A stretch of DNA of 64,000 bases from NVTR01 sp036480115 (GTDB lineage Bacteria > Pseudomonadota > Alphaproteobacteria > Rhodobacterales > Rhodobacteraceae). Shown piece by piece: positions 35,218 through 44,702 of the stretch; the first letter of the stretch is position 1, and each line of letters begins with the position of its first letter. A program made the position numbers and the translations under genes. Below the pieces are notes generated by a model. That model was not told the origin of the DNA. It did not search any database and worked only from the letters and a program-made list of their open reading frames with translations. The stretch is taken from NCBI GenBank assembly GCA_965224795.1, contig CBDDAE010000002.1, positions 992,001 through 1,056,000 of the forward strand. The letters run 5' to 3'.

Positions 35218-38007
35218 CTAATGCGCTTCAGCCCAGTTCGCGCCCTGCCCTGCATCCACCGTCAACTTCACATCCAGTTGCACCGCTGGCATCGCCGCAT
35301 TTTCCATGACATCGCGCACCCGTTCGATGGTGGCGTCCACGGCGTCCTCTTCCACTTCAAAGATCAGCTCATCATGCACCTGCAACAGCATTTTCGCTGG
35401 CAGATCCTCAATCGCCGGATGCATGCGTACCATGGCGCGTCGAATAACATCGGCAGCTGTTCCCTGTATGGGCGCGTTGATCGCGGCGCGTTTGGCAAAA
35501 CCAGCGTGTGGTCCCTTGGCGTTCATTTGTGGCGTGTGGATTTTGCGGCCAAACAGCGTTTGCACATATTCATGTTCCTTCGCGAACGCCACGGTGTCGT
35601 CCATATAGGTGCGAATGCCGGGGAAGCGCTCAAAGTATTTATCAATGAACGCTTGCGCTTCTTTACGCGGTATCCGTAAATTTCGCGCCAGCCCAAAACC
35701 GGAAATGCCGTAGATCACTCCGAAATTAATCGCCTTGGCCTTACGTCGAATGTCTGGTGTCATGTCTTCCATCGGCACATCAAACATTTCTGATGCTGTC
35801 ATGGCATGAATGTCCTGCCCGGCTTTAAACGCATCTTTCAGCGCATCAATGCCGGCGATATGCGCCAGTATCCGTAGTTCAATCTGCGAATAGTCCAGCG
35901 ACACCAGCACCTTGCCTTCACCAGCAATAAACGCCGTTCGAATCGCGCGCCCATCCTCAGTTCGTACCGGAATGTTTTGCAGGTTCGGATCAGTTGACGC
36001 CAAACGGCCGGTATTGGCCCCGGCAATGGAATAAGAAGTGTGAACACGCCCGGTGTCCGGGTTGATATGGGCCTGCAGCGCGTCGGTATATGTGGATTTC
36101 AGCTTGGCCAATTGACGCCAGTCCAGCACTCGGGCCGCCAGTTCATGTTCCCCGGCCAGATCCTCAAGTATATCCGCACCGGTTGCATAGGCGCCGGTCT
36201 TTCCCTTCTTGCCGCCGGGAATTTCCATCTTATCAAACAGAATTTCCCCTAACTGCTTGGGCGACGCCACATTGAACGGCCCCCCTGCCAATTCGTGTAT
36301 CTCGGCCTCCAGCCCGGCCATCTTTTGCGCGAACGTGTTGGACATGCGCGAAAGAACGTCACGATCCACCTGAATGCCGTCCATTTCCATGCGCGCCAGC
36401 ACCGGCACCAACGGGCGTTCCAGCGTTTCATACACCGTCGTGACCTTGGAGCGGTGCAATTTCGGCTTAAATTCCTGCCACAGGCGCAGGGTTATATCCG
36501 CGTCCTCAGCGGCATATTTCACTGCGTCTTCAACCGGCACCCGATCAAAGGTAATCGCCGACTTGCCAGTGCCCAGCAGCGGTTTTATCGGGATCGGGTC
36601 ATGTTCCAGATAGCGGTTGCTTAACGTGTCCATGCCGTGATTGTGCAAACCCCCATGCATGGCGTAGGACATCAGCATCGTGTCATCAATCGGGGCAACA
36701 GCCACATCGTAGCGCGCGAAAATCTTGGCGTCGTATTTCATGTTCTGGCCGATTTTCAGCACGGCAGGGTCTTGCAGAACCGGACGCAGCATATCCAGGG
36801 CTTCGTCCACCCCCATCTGCCCTTCGGCCAGATCGTCCGAGCCAAACAGATCATCCGCAGCAGATGTTTTGTGGATCAGTGGGATATAACAGGCCTCGCC
36901 CGCCGTAACACACAGCGATATCCCTACCAGATCGACGACCATTTCGTTCAGCCCGGTGGTTTCGGTGTCCACCGCCACAAAACCGCAGGCATTGATCCGT
37001 TCAATCCAGACCTGCAGTGCGGCAGCGTCCTTAACCCATTCATACTTGTCCGCATCAAACGCCACCGCCTCGGCGGCTTTGCTTTCGACCCCCGGCACAT
37101 CGGCAATCACCGGGGCCTCAACCCCCAGCTTATCCGCCACCCGTTTAGACATGGTGCGAAATTCCATGAGCGCCAGAAACGCCAGTAACGTATCGGGCTC
37201 GGGTTCCTTCATCTCAAGTGCGTCAAAGCCAAAATCCAGCTCCATATCGCAATCAAGCTGCACCAATTGCCGCGACACCCGGATCAGATCGACGTTGTCC
37301 TGCAGGCTTTCACGCCGTTTGGGTTGCTTGATCTCACCGGCGCGTTCCAGCAGCGTGTCAAGATCACCGTATTCATTGATCAGCAGAGCCGCCGTTTTTA
37401 TGCCGATCCCCGGCGCGCCGGGCACATTGTCCACGCTGTCCCCCGCCAGTGCTTGCACATCCACCACCCGTTCTGGCGCAACGCCAAATTTTTCGAATAC
37501 ACCGTCGCGATCAATGCGTTTGTTCTTCATAGCGTCGAGCATTTCAACACCGCCGCCCACCAGCTGCATCATGTCTTTGTCGGAAGAAATGATCGTCACC
37601 CGCCCGCCAGCATCACGCGCCTTACAGGAAAGGGTGGCGATTATGTCGTCGGCTTCAAAACCTTCAACTTCTACGCAAGCTATATTGAATGCCCGGGTGG
37701 CATCGCGGGTTAATGGAAATTGCGGCACCAGATCTTCGGGCGCGGGCGGGCGGTTGGCCTTATAGGCATCATAAATATCGCTGCGAAACGTCTTGCCCTT
37801 ATGGTCAAAGATCACCGCCACATGGGTCGGCGCGTTGTCGCCCTTTGCCTCTTCCACCTGTTTCATCAACATGTTGCAAAAGCCGGCCACAGCCCCGATT
37901 GGTAATCCGTCAGAGCGGCGCGTTAGTGGTGGCAGCGCATGATAGGCGCGAAAAATAAATGCCGAACCATCGATCAAATGCAGGTGGTGACCCTTGCCGA
38001 AACTCAT
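35218..38007 (-). CDS. polA: DNA polymerase I
   Basis: A 929-residue family A polymerase used in Okazaki fragment processing and repair. The 5'-3' exonuclease domain is at about 1-290 (HLIDGSAFIFRAYHAL, EVEGFEADDIIATL, ISSDKDMMQLV). The proofreading domain keeps its acidic residues (VAVDTETTG, GQNMKYDAKIF, KYAAEDADITLRLW). The polymerase domain (about 540-929) has motif A VSLDYSQIELRILAHI, motif B RKAKAINFGVIYGISGFGL and motif C LLQVHDELIFEV. A GGGGGGA ribosome site precedes the ATG. It is the last gene of a minus-strand run with the HIT and zinc-finger genes. Confidence 0.98.
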   Translation of the reverse strand: MSFGKGHHLHLIDGSAFIFRAYHALPPLTRRSDGLPIGAVAGFCNMLMKQVEEAKGDNAPTHVAVIFDHKGKTFRSDIYDAYKANRPPAPEDLVPQFPLTRDATRAFNIACVEVEGFEADDIIATLSCKARDAGGRVTIISSDKDMMQLVGGGVEMLDAMKNKRIDRDGVFEKFGVAPERVVDVQALAGDSVDNVPGAPGIGIKTAALLINEYGDLDTLLERAGEIKQPKRRESLQDNVDLIRVSRQLVQLDCDMELDFGFDALEMKEPEPDTLLAFLALMEFRTMSKRVADKLGVEAPVIADVPGVESKAAEAVAFDADKYEWVKDAAALQVWIERINACGFVAVDTETTGLNEMVVDLVGISLCVTAGEACYIPLIHKTSAADDLFGSDDLAEGQMGVDEALDMLRPVLQDPAVLKIGQNMKYDAKIFARYDVAVAPIDDTMLMSYAMHGGLHNHGMDTLSNRYLEHDPIPIKPLLGTGKSAITFDRVPVEDAVKYAAEDADITLRLWQEFKPKLHRSKVTTVYETLERPLVPVLARMEMDGIQVDRDVLSRMSNTFAQKMAGLEAEIHELAGGPFNVASPKQLGEILFDKMEIPGGKKGKTGAYATGADILEDLAGEHELAARVLDWRQLAKLKSTYTDALQAHINPDTGRVHTSYSIAGANTGRLASTDPNLQNIPVRTEDGRAIRTAFIAGEGKVLVSLDYSQIELRILAHIAGIDALKDAFKAGQDIHAMTASEMFDVPMEDMTPDIRRKAKAINFGVIYGISGFGLARNLRIPRKEAQAFIDKYFERFPGIRTYMDDTVAFAKEHEYVQTLFGRKIHTPQMNAKGPHAGFAKRAAINAPIQGTAADVIRRAMVRMHPAIEDLPAKMLLQVHDELIFEVEEDAVDATIERVRDVMENAAMPAVQLDVKLTVDAGQGANWAEAH

Positions 38008-38028
38008 ATCGATCCCCCCGAACCTTAT

Positions 38029-38211
38029 TTATTTTACGTCTTTCACATAATCCTGGTGAACAAATTTCTTATCACAGTAACCGCATTCCACGAAGCCAGA
38101 ATCTTGCGAAATCTGCAGCCAAACCCGCGGGTGCCCATTGGCTACACCACCGCCATCACAGGCAATGCGGTATGTATCAACGGTTTCGGTCTCGGGCGCA
38201 TCGATTGTCAT
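38029..38211 (-). CDS. Small zinc-finger protein (CHCC type)
   Basis: A 60-residue protein with a zinc-ribbon pattern: CDGG, then GHPRVWLQI, then ECGYCDKKF, giving Cys, His, Cys, Cys. This matches the zf-CHCC family, related to mitochondrial NDUFS6 of complex I. The start at 38211 (MTIDAPETETV) has GGAGA upstream; the frame is open much further, to 38397, overlapping the HIT gene, without support. It lies between the HIT gene and polA on the same strand. Confidence 0.82.
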   Translation of the reverse strand: MTIDAPETETVDTYRIACDGGGVANGHPRVWLQISQDSGFVECGYCDKKFVHQDYVKDVK

Positions 38212-38299
38212 GGTGTCTCCGTTTGCATCAACTGGCGGGTGCGCCATGATAGCAAGCACGCACCGGGCTGCAACACCCCAAGCAACAGCTTTTGAAATA

Positions 38300-38683
38300 T
38301 TACAGGGTAACTGGCGACAACATTCGCCCCAAAAGTCGCCCGCCCAGAATATGCACATGCAAATGGGGCACTTCCTGTACGCCGTGGCGGCCCGCATTGG
38401 CGATCAGGCGGTAACCATCGCCCAGTTCAGGGCTAACCGAAGTCATTTGGCAAACTTTACCCACTGCGCGGGTGAAATCCAGGATTTCTGGGTCCGTCGC
38501 AGCCTGTGCGAAATGGTTATAATTTACATACGCACCGCGTGGAATGACCAGAACATGGGTGGGTGCCTGGGGGGTTATGTCTGGGAAAGCAAAACTATGT
38601 TCAGTTTCAAGAACCGGAGTACAGGGGATATCACCGCGCAGGATTTTGGCGAAAATGTTCTGTTTGTCATAGGTGTAGGCCAT
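38300..38683 (-). CDS. HIT-family hydrolase
   Basis: A 127-residue histidine-triad protein. The triad HLHVHILGG (H-x-H-x-H) is near the C-terminus; the N-terminal IFAKILRGDIPC and FPDITPQAPTHVLVIP are typical of HINT-like nucleotide phosphoramidases. It probably hydrolyses adenylated or phosphoramidate nucleotides. The ATG at 38683 has AAGGA upstream and lies seven bases after the glycosyltransferase stop. Confidence 0.93.
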   Translation of the reverse strand: MAYTYDKQNIFAKILRGDIPCTPVLETEHSFAFPDITPQAPTHVLVIPRGAYVNYNHFAQAATDPEILDFTRAVGKVCQMTSVSPELGDGYRLIANAGRHGVQEVPHLHVHILGGRLLGRMLSPVTL

Positions 38684-38690
38684 GGGGTCC

Positions 38691-40268
38691 TTAATCTGCA
38701 AACAAATGTGCGGTTTCAGCGACGCTTTGCGCCTGCTCCAGTGTGATATTCAAAAATTCAGCTAGTGGTCGTGCGTTTTCAGCGGCGCTTGCTTTTTCCT
38801 TGATACGATAAAAATTCGGGAAATTGGCATCTTTAATTTGATCAACTTCATGGAATACATCAGCCCGGATTGTCGGCAATAATCGGGCACTGGCCTGGTC
38901 ACTGGTCTGGTCGCCAATCAGGCCAACACGTTTGGCGTGACCCAGCAAATAATCATCACTGAATTCGCATTCGATCTGCAAAAGTTTGGTTTTGCTCCGG
39001 TCGGTGTAAAAATCGCTAAGCAGGTCCATGTTGTCGGGATCAAGGCAAAAAATCATCTTATCCGTTTCGTAAAAGTCAAACAGCATACGCATCAGCGCGC
39101 GCCGGTGGCGGGTGCGTTTGCCCAATGTTCTTTGAATGCCGCCTAGGTCTGGCAAGCTGGTCATTTCTTCGTCAAATACATATTCGACTGCTGGTACATT
39201 GGTGATTTGCCGAACCTGTTTTAACAGCCGTTTGGCCACGTGCCATTTCTTACAAGTCACGATCATCAATTCGCGATCCCGGCCTAAGGTGCTTTCGGTT
39301 TCCCAAAACCGTGGGGAAAAGCGCCGACCTTCACGGCCCCTATCTGTCAAGAATTTAAACAGGCTGCGGCCTTCGTTTGATAGGGAAAATTGAACATCTT
39401 TTGCGGCGAAAAGTACGCCAAGACGGTCCTTCAATTCGGTTGCTTCCGGCGAAATTTTGCGGGCAAAAAGATAGTTCTGGCCCAGCAAAAGATCATAGTG
39501 GTCATTGTAAAAAGACACAGGCATTCCGTAATCAGAAAACATTAGGAACGTCAGTGAGCGGGCACGAATTTCAGCGCCGGGTACCAGATGTCTGACCAGG
39601 GTTTGGAAAAACGTTTCATCCGGAATCCATGTGGTTTTGAAAAACCGCATGACGTCTTTTCGTTCCTTGGTGAACGCAAGTATCCATTCAATTGTCCGGC
39701 GGCGCAGGCACCACCACTGACTGCCGATCATCATCTTCAGGTCATCGGGTACTGCGCGGGTAAGGCCCAGCTGTTTTTGGACCGCAATTGATTTGTAAAA
39801 TAGCGGCTTGTTTTTACGTTCGTTGAAGAAGTGGCGGTAAATCAGGCGTTCTTCTTTAAAGCCGGTTTTGATCCAATTGCTATCATAATAGTCAAAGCTT
39901 TCAATAAAATCAGCGTCTTCATTGTCCAAAAATTCATGGCAATATTCTGCGGATTTAATCGCCATACAATCGCCCGATAACATATAAAAATGGGTGGCTC
40001 GGGGAAAAGCGGTATCGGCAGCAGCCACGGCGTGCAGTGTTGCTTGAACCAGGCTCCATTCCCCCCAGCCGCATTTTATGCGGGTATTGGCGAATGTGAC
40101 ATTGGGGTTTTGGTTAAGTGCGTCAAAAATACGGTCGAAATCTTCCTTGGGAGCCCGGGCATCGAAGTGAATTGCCATGTAATCGCCCGCCGCTGTTAGA
40201 CGCGTCGCCTGGGCTATAATGGCGTCCGGGTCCTTATGGCACAGGAGGATGAAGGCGATTTTTGCCAT
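38691..40268 (-). CDS. GT14-like beta-1,6-N-acetylglucosaminyltransferase with DUF5928-type C-terminus
   Basis: A 525-residue protein. The N-terminal half resembles the core-2/I-branching enzyme family (FILLCHKDPDAI, FYMLSGDCMAIKS, IGSQWWCLRRRTIEWI). The C-terminal half (about 280-525) resembles DUF5928 of Rhodobacterales, which I recall as the usual partner domain. It would transfer a GlcNAc-type sugar in the cytoplasm. The start is the ATG at 40268 (MAKIAFILLCHK); the frame is open to 40433. A sulfotransferase gene starts divergently 148 bases away, suggesting one glycan pathway. Confidence 0.82.
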   Translation of the reverse strand: MAKIAFILLCHKDPDAIIAQATRLTAAGDYMAIHFDARAPKEDFDRIFDALNQNPNVTFANTRIKCGWGEWSLVQATLHAVAAADTAFPRATHFYMLSGDCMAIKSAEYCHEFLDNEDADFIESFDYYDSNWIKTGFKEERLIYRHFFNERKNKPLFYKSIAVQKQLGLTRAVPDDLKMMIGSQWWCLRRRTIEWILAFTKERKDVMRFFKTTWIPDETFFQTLVRHLVPGAEIRARSLTFLMFSDYGMPVSFYNDHYDLLLGQNYLFARKISPEATELKDRLGVLFAAKDVQFSLSNEGRSLFKFLTDRGREGRRFSPRFWETESTLGRDRELMIVTCKKWHVAKRLLKQVRQITNVPAVEYVFDEEMTSLPDLGGIQRTLGKRTRHRRALMRMLFDFYETDKMIFCLDPDNMDLLSDFYTDRSKTKLLQIECEFSDDYLLGHAKRVGLIGDQTSDQASARLLPTIRADVFHEVDQIKDANFPNFYRIKEKASAAENARPLAEFLNITLEQAQSVAETAHLFAD

Positions 40269-40416
40269 TTCTGATACTTTTTTCCGATTTTTCCCGATTG
40301 TTGGCATAGTTAACGTGAACAACCATTGAAAAAACAGTATTTCTTTGCTTTTTTCGCCATATTGTTCCCCTACGACCCTATTGACGGGGGGACGGATGAA
40401 AAAGTGAGTGATTAAT

Positions 40417-41220
40417 ATGGGTTTTCCCGGCACCTGGATGACGGAAAGCGAAAGTACGGTTTATCGGGTTGTCCCGAAATGTGCCTGTTCTACCATCGGG
40501 CAGATCATGTTTTATTCCGATCATGGCGAATTCTTTGACGGCGATATCCATGATGCCGAAAGTGGTATTCATAAATGGGCGCTTAAAGACAGCCAGGATT
40601 TAATTCAGGCCAATGTGCAAAACCACAGTTCGTACACGTTTACCTGTGTACGCAATCCTTATACCCGCATCCTGTCGTCATTTTTCGACAAAATCTGCGG
40701 AATGCAACGCAATGGTCAAAGATATCGTGGTAATCTGGTGCCATTGTTGATCCAGAAGTACGGCATCGAAGTTGAAGGGGACTTTGATCAGATCAAAAGC
40801 TTTCGAAGGTTTTTACTGTTTGCCCGCGATACCATCAAATGGCGCAAACCCATGGACCCGGATATTCACTGGTCAGCAATGGCGGGGCATGTTTCGACCT
40901 TTATTGTGAATGGCGGCAGCTATGACAGCATTGTTTATACCGAAAAATTCAACGAGAGCATGCAAACTGTTTTAGACAATATCAAGGTCGCACATAAAGT
41001 TGATCTGGCCAAAATTCCGCGATTCAATGAAAGCGAAGGGCATGGCCCCAAGCGCGCCCATCCGGTGGAAGATTATTTCGACGACATGTCGATGCATCTG
41101 GTGCGCGAAATGTACAAACGTGACTTTGAAATCTTTAAGTACGATTTCGACGATCCGAGCAACAAATTGCCTGTCAAAGATATTGATCTGGAAGAAGTTC
41201 ACGCCAAGCTGGGTGACTGA
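40417..41220 (+). CDS. Sulfotransferase, family 2 type
   Basis: A 267-residue protein with the PAPS-binding 5' loop (YRVVPKCACSTIG) and 3' loop (TCVRNPYTRILSSFFDKI) of carbohydrate sulfotransferases. It would transfer sulfate from PAPS to a sugar or glycolipid. The ATG at 40417 is preferred; a GTG at 40408 extends it by three residues. It is divergent from the GT14/DUF5928 glycosyltransferase and converges with the adenosine kinase-like gene. Confidence 0.85.
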   Translation: MGFPGTWMTESESTVYRVVPKCACSTIGQIMFYSDHGEFFDGDIHDAESGIHKWALKDSQDLIQANVQNHSSYTFTCVRNPYTRILSSFFDKICGMQRNGQRYRGNLVPLLIQKYGIEVEGDFDQIKSFRRFLLFARDTIKWRKPMDPDIHWSAMAGHVSTFIVNGGSYDSIVYTEKFNESMQTVLDNIKVAHKVDLAKIPRFNESEGHGPKRAHPVEDYFDDMSMHLVREMYKRDFEIFKYDFDDPSNKLPVKDIDLEEVHAKLGD

Positions 41221-41228
41221 CCCCGGCC

Positions 41229-42224
41229 TTAAATCAATCCATGTTGTTGGAATAACTTTTTAAGGTTGGCCTCGGGTCGGGCACCGATATGGCTGATGAT
41301 TTCGGCGGCTGCAACGCAAGCCATGCGGCCACAGGTTTCCAGACCAAAGCCGTTTGTTAATCCCCACAGGAAAGCTCCGGCAAAAAGATCACCGGCACCG
41401 GTGGCGTCCACAACATCTGTCGGCATTGCCGGAATATGCCATCGGTCAGCGCCGCTGGCGATGTGAGCCCCATTGGCACCGTCTGTACAAGCCACGATCT
41501 GAACCTCTTTGGCAGCCGCACTTAGGGCAACATCCAGATCATCGGCGTTATACATCGACAATAGCTCCACACGGTTGGCGAATAAAAGATCTGCCTCATC
41601 CCGAAGCAGGCGCGCGAAAGCATCCCGGTGGCGATCAATGCAAAACGGATCAGACAGGGTTATGGAAACCTGCCCGCCGGTTGATTTGGTAGCGGCAATA
41701 GCTTTGGCAAAAGCTTCATGACTTTCAGGACCATCAAAGCGGTAGCCTTCCAGAAAAATCCATTCAGCGTCGGCCATCATCTTTGCATCAATGTCGTCCG
41801 GGCCTAAAAATTCTGACCAGCCCAGATAGGTGTTCATAGAGCGTTCTCCGTCCGGCGTTACCAACACAATGCAACGGCCGGTTTCGGCATCAGACACCTT
41901 TTCCCCTAGCCCAGTCTCATAGACGGCCCCCTGGGCACGCAGATCATGGGCAAAAATAGCGCCAAGCTGATCGTCTTTGACCTTACCAACATAGGCCGTG
42001 CTGCCCCCCAACTGGGCGATTCCCGCAATAGAATTAGCTGCTGAACCACCGCTGATTTCCTTAGCGGGGCCAACTTTGGCATATAGTTCAACCGCGCGGT
42101 CCATGTCGATGAGTTGCATGATGCCTTTTTGGACACCGGCCTGTTCTAAAAACGTATCTTCGCAATGTGACAGGACATCAACAATAGCATTGCCAATACC
42201 AACAACCTGGAACTTTTTAGACAA
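41229..42224 (-). CDS. PfkB-family adenosine kinase-like protein
   Basis: A 331-residue ribokinase-fold sugar/nucleoside kinase. The N-terminal motif FQVVGIGNAIVDVLSHCED, substrate motif SGGSAANSIAGIAQLGG and C-terminal PfkB signature DATGAGDLFAGAFLWGL with the catalytic Asp are present. The overall sequence matches the alphaproteobacterial adenosine kinase group. I favour a TTG start at 42224: AGGAG lies six bases upstream and the resulting MSKKFQVVGIGN matches family N-termini. An in-frame ATG at 42239 is the alternative. Either start lies inside the end of nth. Confidence 0.85.
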   Translation of the reverse strand: MSKKFQVVGIGNAIVDVLSHCEDTFLEQAGVQKGIMQLIDMDRAVELYAKVGPAKEISGGSAANSIAGIAQLGGSTAYVGKVKDDQLGAIFAHDLRAQGAVYETGLGEKVSDAETGRCIVLVTPDGERSMNTYLGWSEFLGPDDIDAKMMADAEWIFLEGYRFDGPESHEAFAKAIAATKSTGGQVSITLSDPFCIDRHRDAFARLLRDEADLLFANRVELLSMYNADDLDVALSAAAKEVQIVACTDGANGAHIASGADRWHIPAMPTDVVDATGAGDLFAGAFLWGLTNGFGLETCGRMACVAAAEIISHIGARPEANLKKLFQQHGLI

Positions 42225-42864
42225 CTGTTTTCTCCTCATAGGGGCACAGATCGTTGATGATGCAGGCCGCGCATTTAGGTTTGCGGGCCACACAGATATA
42301 GCGGCCATGCAGGATTAGCCAGTGATGCGCGTGCTGCTGAAATTCGGCCGGAATGTTGTCTTCTATCGAACGCTCAACGACATCGACATTTTTGCCAATG
42401 GCTAAGCCAGTTCGATTGCCGACCCGGAATATATGCGTATCTACAGCTTGCGCCGGTTGTTTGAACCACATGTTCAACACCACATTCGCGGTTTTGCGCC
42501 CCACGCCGGGTAAAGAAATCAGCGCCGCGCGCGATGACGGTACCTGACCGCTGTATTCTTCGGCCAGTATCGCGCTAAGTTTGATAACGTTTTTGGCCTT
42601 TTGCCGGTACAGGCCGATGGTTTTGATATGCTCAATCAGCCCGGCTTCGCCAAGCGCCAGCATTTTGTCCGGCGTGTCGGCGATCTGGAACAGTTTATGC
42701 GTGGCTTTATTAACCCCAACATCCGTTGCCTGGGCCGACAATGCCACCGCCACCACCAGGGTAAAAACGTTGGTGTGGTGCAATTCGCCCTTTGGTTCCG
42801 GCTCACTTGCCTGAAACCGGGAAAAGATTTCGTGGATGATATGATAGTTCATTTGTTTGACCAT
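42217..42864 (-). CDS. nth: Endonuclease III
   Basis: A 215-residue DNA glycosylase/AP lyase for oxidised pyrimidines. It has the helix-hairpin-helix with catalytic Lys (LPGVGRKTANVVLNMWF), catalytic Asp (AVDTHIFRVGNR) and the C-terminal 4Fe-4S pattern (CVARKPKCAACIINDLC: C-x6-C-x2-C-x5-C). The ATG at 42864 is the likely start. It is divergent from an Ada-like repair gene 92 bases away, and its 3' end contains the start of the adenosine kinase-like gene. Confidence 0.96.
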   Translation of the reverse strand: MVKQMNYHIIHEIFSRFQASEPEPKGELHHTNVFTLVVAVALSAQATDVGVNKATHKLFQIADTPDKMLALGEAGLIEHIKTIGLYRQKAKNVIKLSAILAEEYSGQVPSSRAALISLPGVGRKTANVVLNMWFKQPAQAVDTHIFRVGNRTGLAIGKNVDVVERSIEDNIPAEFQQHAHHWLILHGRYICVARKPKCAACIINDLCPYEEKTVV

Positions 42865-42956
42865 GGGCGATCTATGCCCTGCCCGCACATTAGGCGCAAG
42901 AAACGGATCGACCGGCGGGGATGATTTGCTAGGGTAGTCGTAACGAAGGAAACTGC

Positions 42957-43817
42957 ATGCCTGATGAAAACGGATATCATTACGGCGTTATGCGCCGGGC
43001 GATTAATACTATAGATAGCGCACAAGAGCCCCTAACGCTTGAGGCACTGGCCGCCAGTCTTTCTATGAGTCCAGCGCATTTCCAACGGGTGTTTTCACGC
43101 TGGGTTGGCGTGTCGCCCAAACGGTATCAACAATACCTGGCGCTGGACCACGCCCGCGCCCTGCTGGCGGATCAATTCACCACCTTGCAGACATCCCATG
43201 AGCTGGGACTGTCTGGCACGGGGCGTTTGCACGATATGTTCATGAAATGGGAAGCCATGAGCCCCGGCGATTATGCCCGCAAAGGCGCTGGAGTTTGTAT
43301 AGATTATGGCTGGTTTGACAGTCCCTTTGGGCAGGTGTTGGCCATGGGGACCAAGCGAGGTCTATGTGGCATGGCGTTTGCCGAGGAGATTGGTAAAACG
43401 GCGGCACTGGCCGATATGCAAGCGCGCTGGCCTGCGGCCAAATTTTGCGAAGCACCGAAACAGATTGAAAACTGGGTGAATGCGGCATTTGGCGCGGGTC
43501 AGAACACCAAGCTGCACCTAATGGGTGCGCCTTTTCAGATCAAAGTGTGGGAGGCATTGTTGTCGATCCCGTCCGGGCATGTCACCACTTATTCCGAAAT
43601 TGCCGAGGCCATTGGCAACCCAAGGGCCGTGCGCGCCGTTGGTACCGCCGTTGGCAAAAACCCGATAAGCTGGCTAATTCCGTGCCACAGAGCCTTGCGA
43701 AAATCCGGTGGATTGGGCGGCTATCATTGGGGCTTGCCGGTAAAACGCGCCATGCTGGCCTGGGAAAGTGCGCGCAGGGATGCTTTGCTGACACATCCAC
43801 GTGATATTTCCCCCTGA
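42957..43817 (+). CDS. AraC-HTH / methylated-DNA-protein cysteine methyltransferase (Ada-like, without the N-terminal sensor)
   Basis: A 286-residue fusion. An AraC-type helix-turn-helix (about 10-105: LTLEALAASLSMSPAHFQRV) precedes an O6-methylguanine methyltransferase domain (about 120-275) with active site WLIPCHRAL and DNA-binding PRAVRAVGTAVGKNP. It repairs O6-methylguanine by transfer to its cysteine. The zinc-binding Ada domain that senses methylphosphotriesters is absent, so the regulatory logic must differ from E. coli Ada. The ATG has AAGGA upstream. It is divergent from nth. Confidence 0.93.
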   Translation: MPDENGYHYGVMRRAINTIDSAQEPLTLEALAASLSMSPAHFQRVFSRWVGVSPKRYQQYLALDHARALLADQFTTLQTSHELGLSGTGRLHDMFMKWEAMSPGDYARKGAGVCIDYGWFDSPFGQVLAMGTKRGLCGMAFAEEIGKTAALADMQARWPAAKFCEAPKQIENWVNAAFGAGQNTKLHLMGAPFQIKVWEALLSIPSGHVTTYSEIAEAIGNPRAVRAVGTAVGKNPISWLIPCHRALRKSGGLGGYHWGLPVKRAMLAWESARRDALLTHPRDISP

Positions 43818-43928
43818 CGCTTGCGGAATTCCGCCTATGTTGGTTTTATATCGTTTGAAGTGAAAGCAATTCACACATAAAAAACGCACAAATGCTGGGT
43901 CAATGAAACAGACCAACCGAGGAATAAC

Positions 43929-44594
43929 ATGACATTTTTTAGAATCCCTGCGCTGGCCATGACGGTCAGCTTGCTTGCCGTGACGGCCTGTACTGACATC
44001 AACACGCCCACGGGCAATTCAAATACCCGCGCCAATGAAGGTGTTGGCGTTGGTGCAGCCACTGGTGCACTGATCGGAATTTTACGTGGCAATAACGCCC
44101 AAGAACGCACCCAAGGCGCCATTGTTGGTGGTATTCTTGGCGGCGCAATTGGTGGCGCTATCGGCACAAACATGGACCGGCAGGCGGCTGATCTTCAGGC
44201 CACCCTTGGCGATGGACGCATTCAGATCATCAACAACGGCGATCATCTGATTGTGCGCATGCCCCAAGACATTCTGTTTGCTGTGGACAGCTCAACCGTA
44301 CAAAATGCACTGCGAAGTGATCTTGCAGCGCTGGCCAATAACCTTCAGCGTTTCCCCGGCTCAACTGTCGTTGTTTCAGGCCACACCGATAGTACTGGCG
44401 CAGCGTCATACAACCAGAATCTTTCTTCACAACGTGCCAATGCGGTTACGGCTGTTTTGATTGCCAATGGCGTTCCCGGCGGGCGTATCCGGTCAATTGG
44501 TTATGGTGAGGATCGGCCACTTGCCACCAACCAAACCTCTGGCGGTCGTGCGCAAAACCGGCGTGTGGATATTGTGATCCGACCCAACAACTAA
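43929..44594 (+). CDS. OmpA-family outer-membrane lipoprotein
   Basis: A 221-residue lipoprotein. The lipobox LAVTAC puts the lipidated Cys near residue 21. A Gly-rich segment (about 38-82) precedes a C-terminal OmpA peptidoglycan-binding domain (VVSGHTDSTGAASYNQNLSS, then RIRSIGYGEDRPLATN). This is the YiaD/Pal-like layout. It anchors the outer membrane to peptidoglycan. A GAGG ribosome site precedes the ATG and a strong terminator follows. Confidence 0.9.
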   Translation: MTFFRIPALAMTVSLLAVTACTDINTPTGNSNTRANEGVGVGAATGALIGILRGNNAQERTQGAIVGGILGGAIGGAIGTNMDRQAADLQATLGDGRIQIINNGDHLIVRMPQDILFAVDSSTVQNALRSDLAALANNLQRFPGSTVVVSGHTDSTGAASYNQNLSSQRANAVTAVLIANGVPGGRIRSIGYGEDRPLATNQTSGGRAQNRRVDIVIRPNN

Positions 44595-44612
44595 GCTATC
44601 AAAAATATCTGA

Positions 44613-44642
44613 AAAAGGCCGGGGAATTCCCTGGCCTTTTTT
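44613..44642 (+). terminator. Rho-independent terminator of the OmpA lipoprotein gene
   Basis: AAAAAGGCCGGGG pairs with CCCTGGCCTTTTT around AATT, with one G-T wobble, followed by a T-run. Ends 48 bases after the stop codon. Confidence 0.88.
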
Positions 44643-44702
44643 GTTGGTTGTTTAGCGCCCCCTTGCATTGTTAGTCTGGTGAGACAAAATTGCAGGCTGG
44701 CC

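Noticed and set aside
36956..37765. A 269-codon plus-strand frame antisense to polA
   Set aside because: Ser/Thr/Arg-rich shadow; polA motifs on the other strand are complete.
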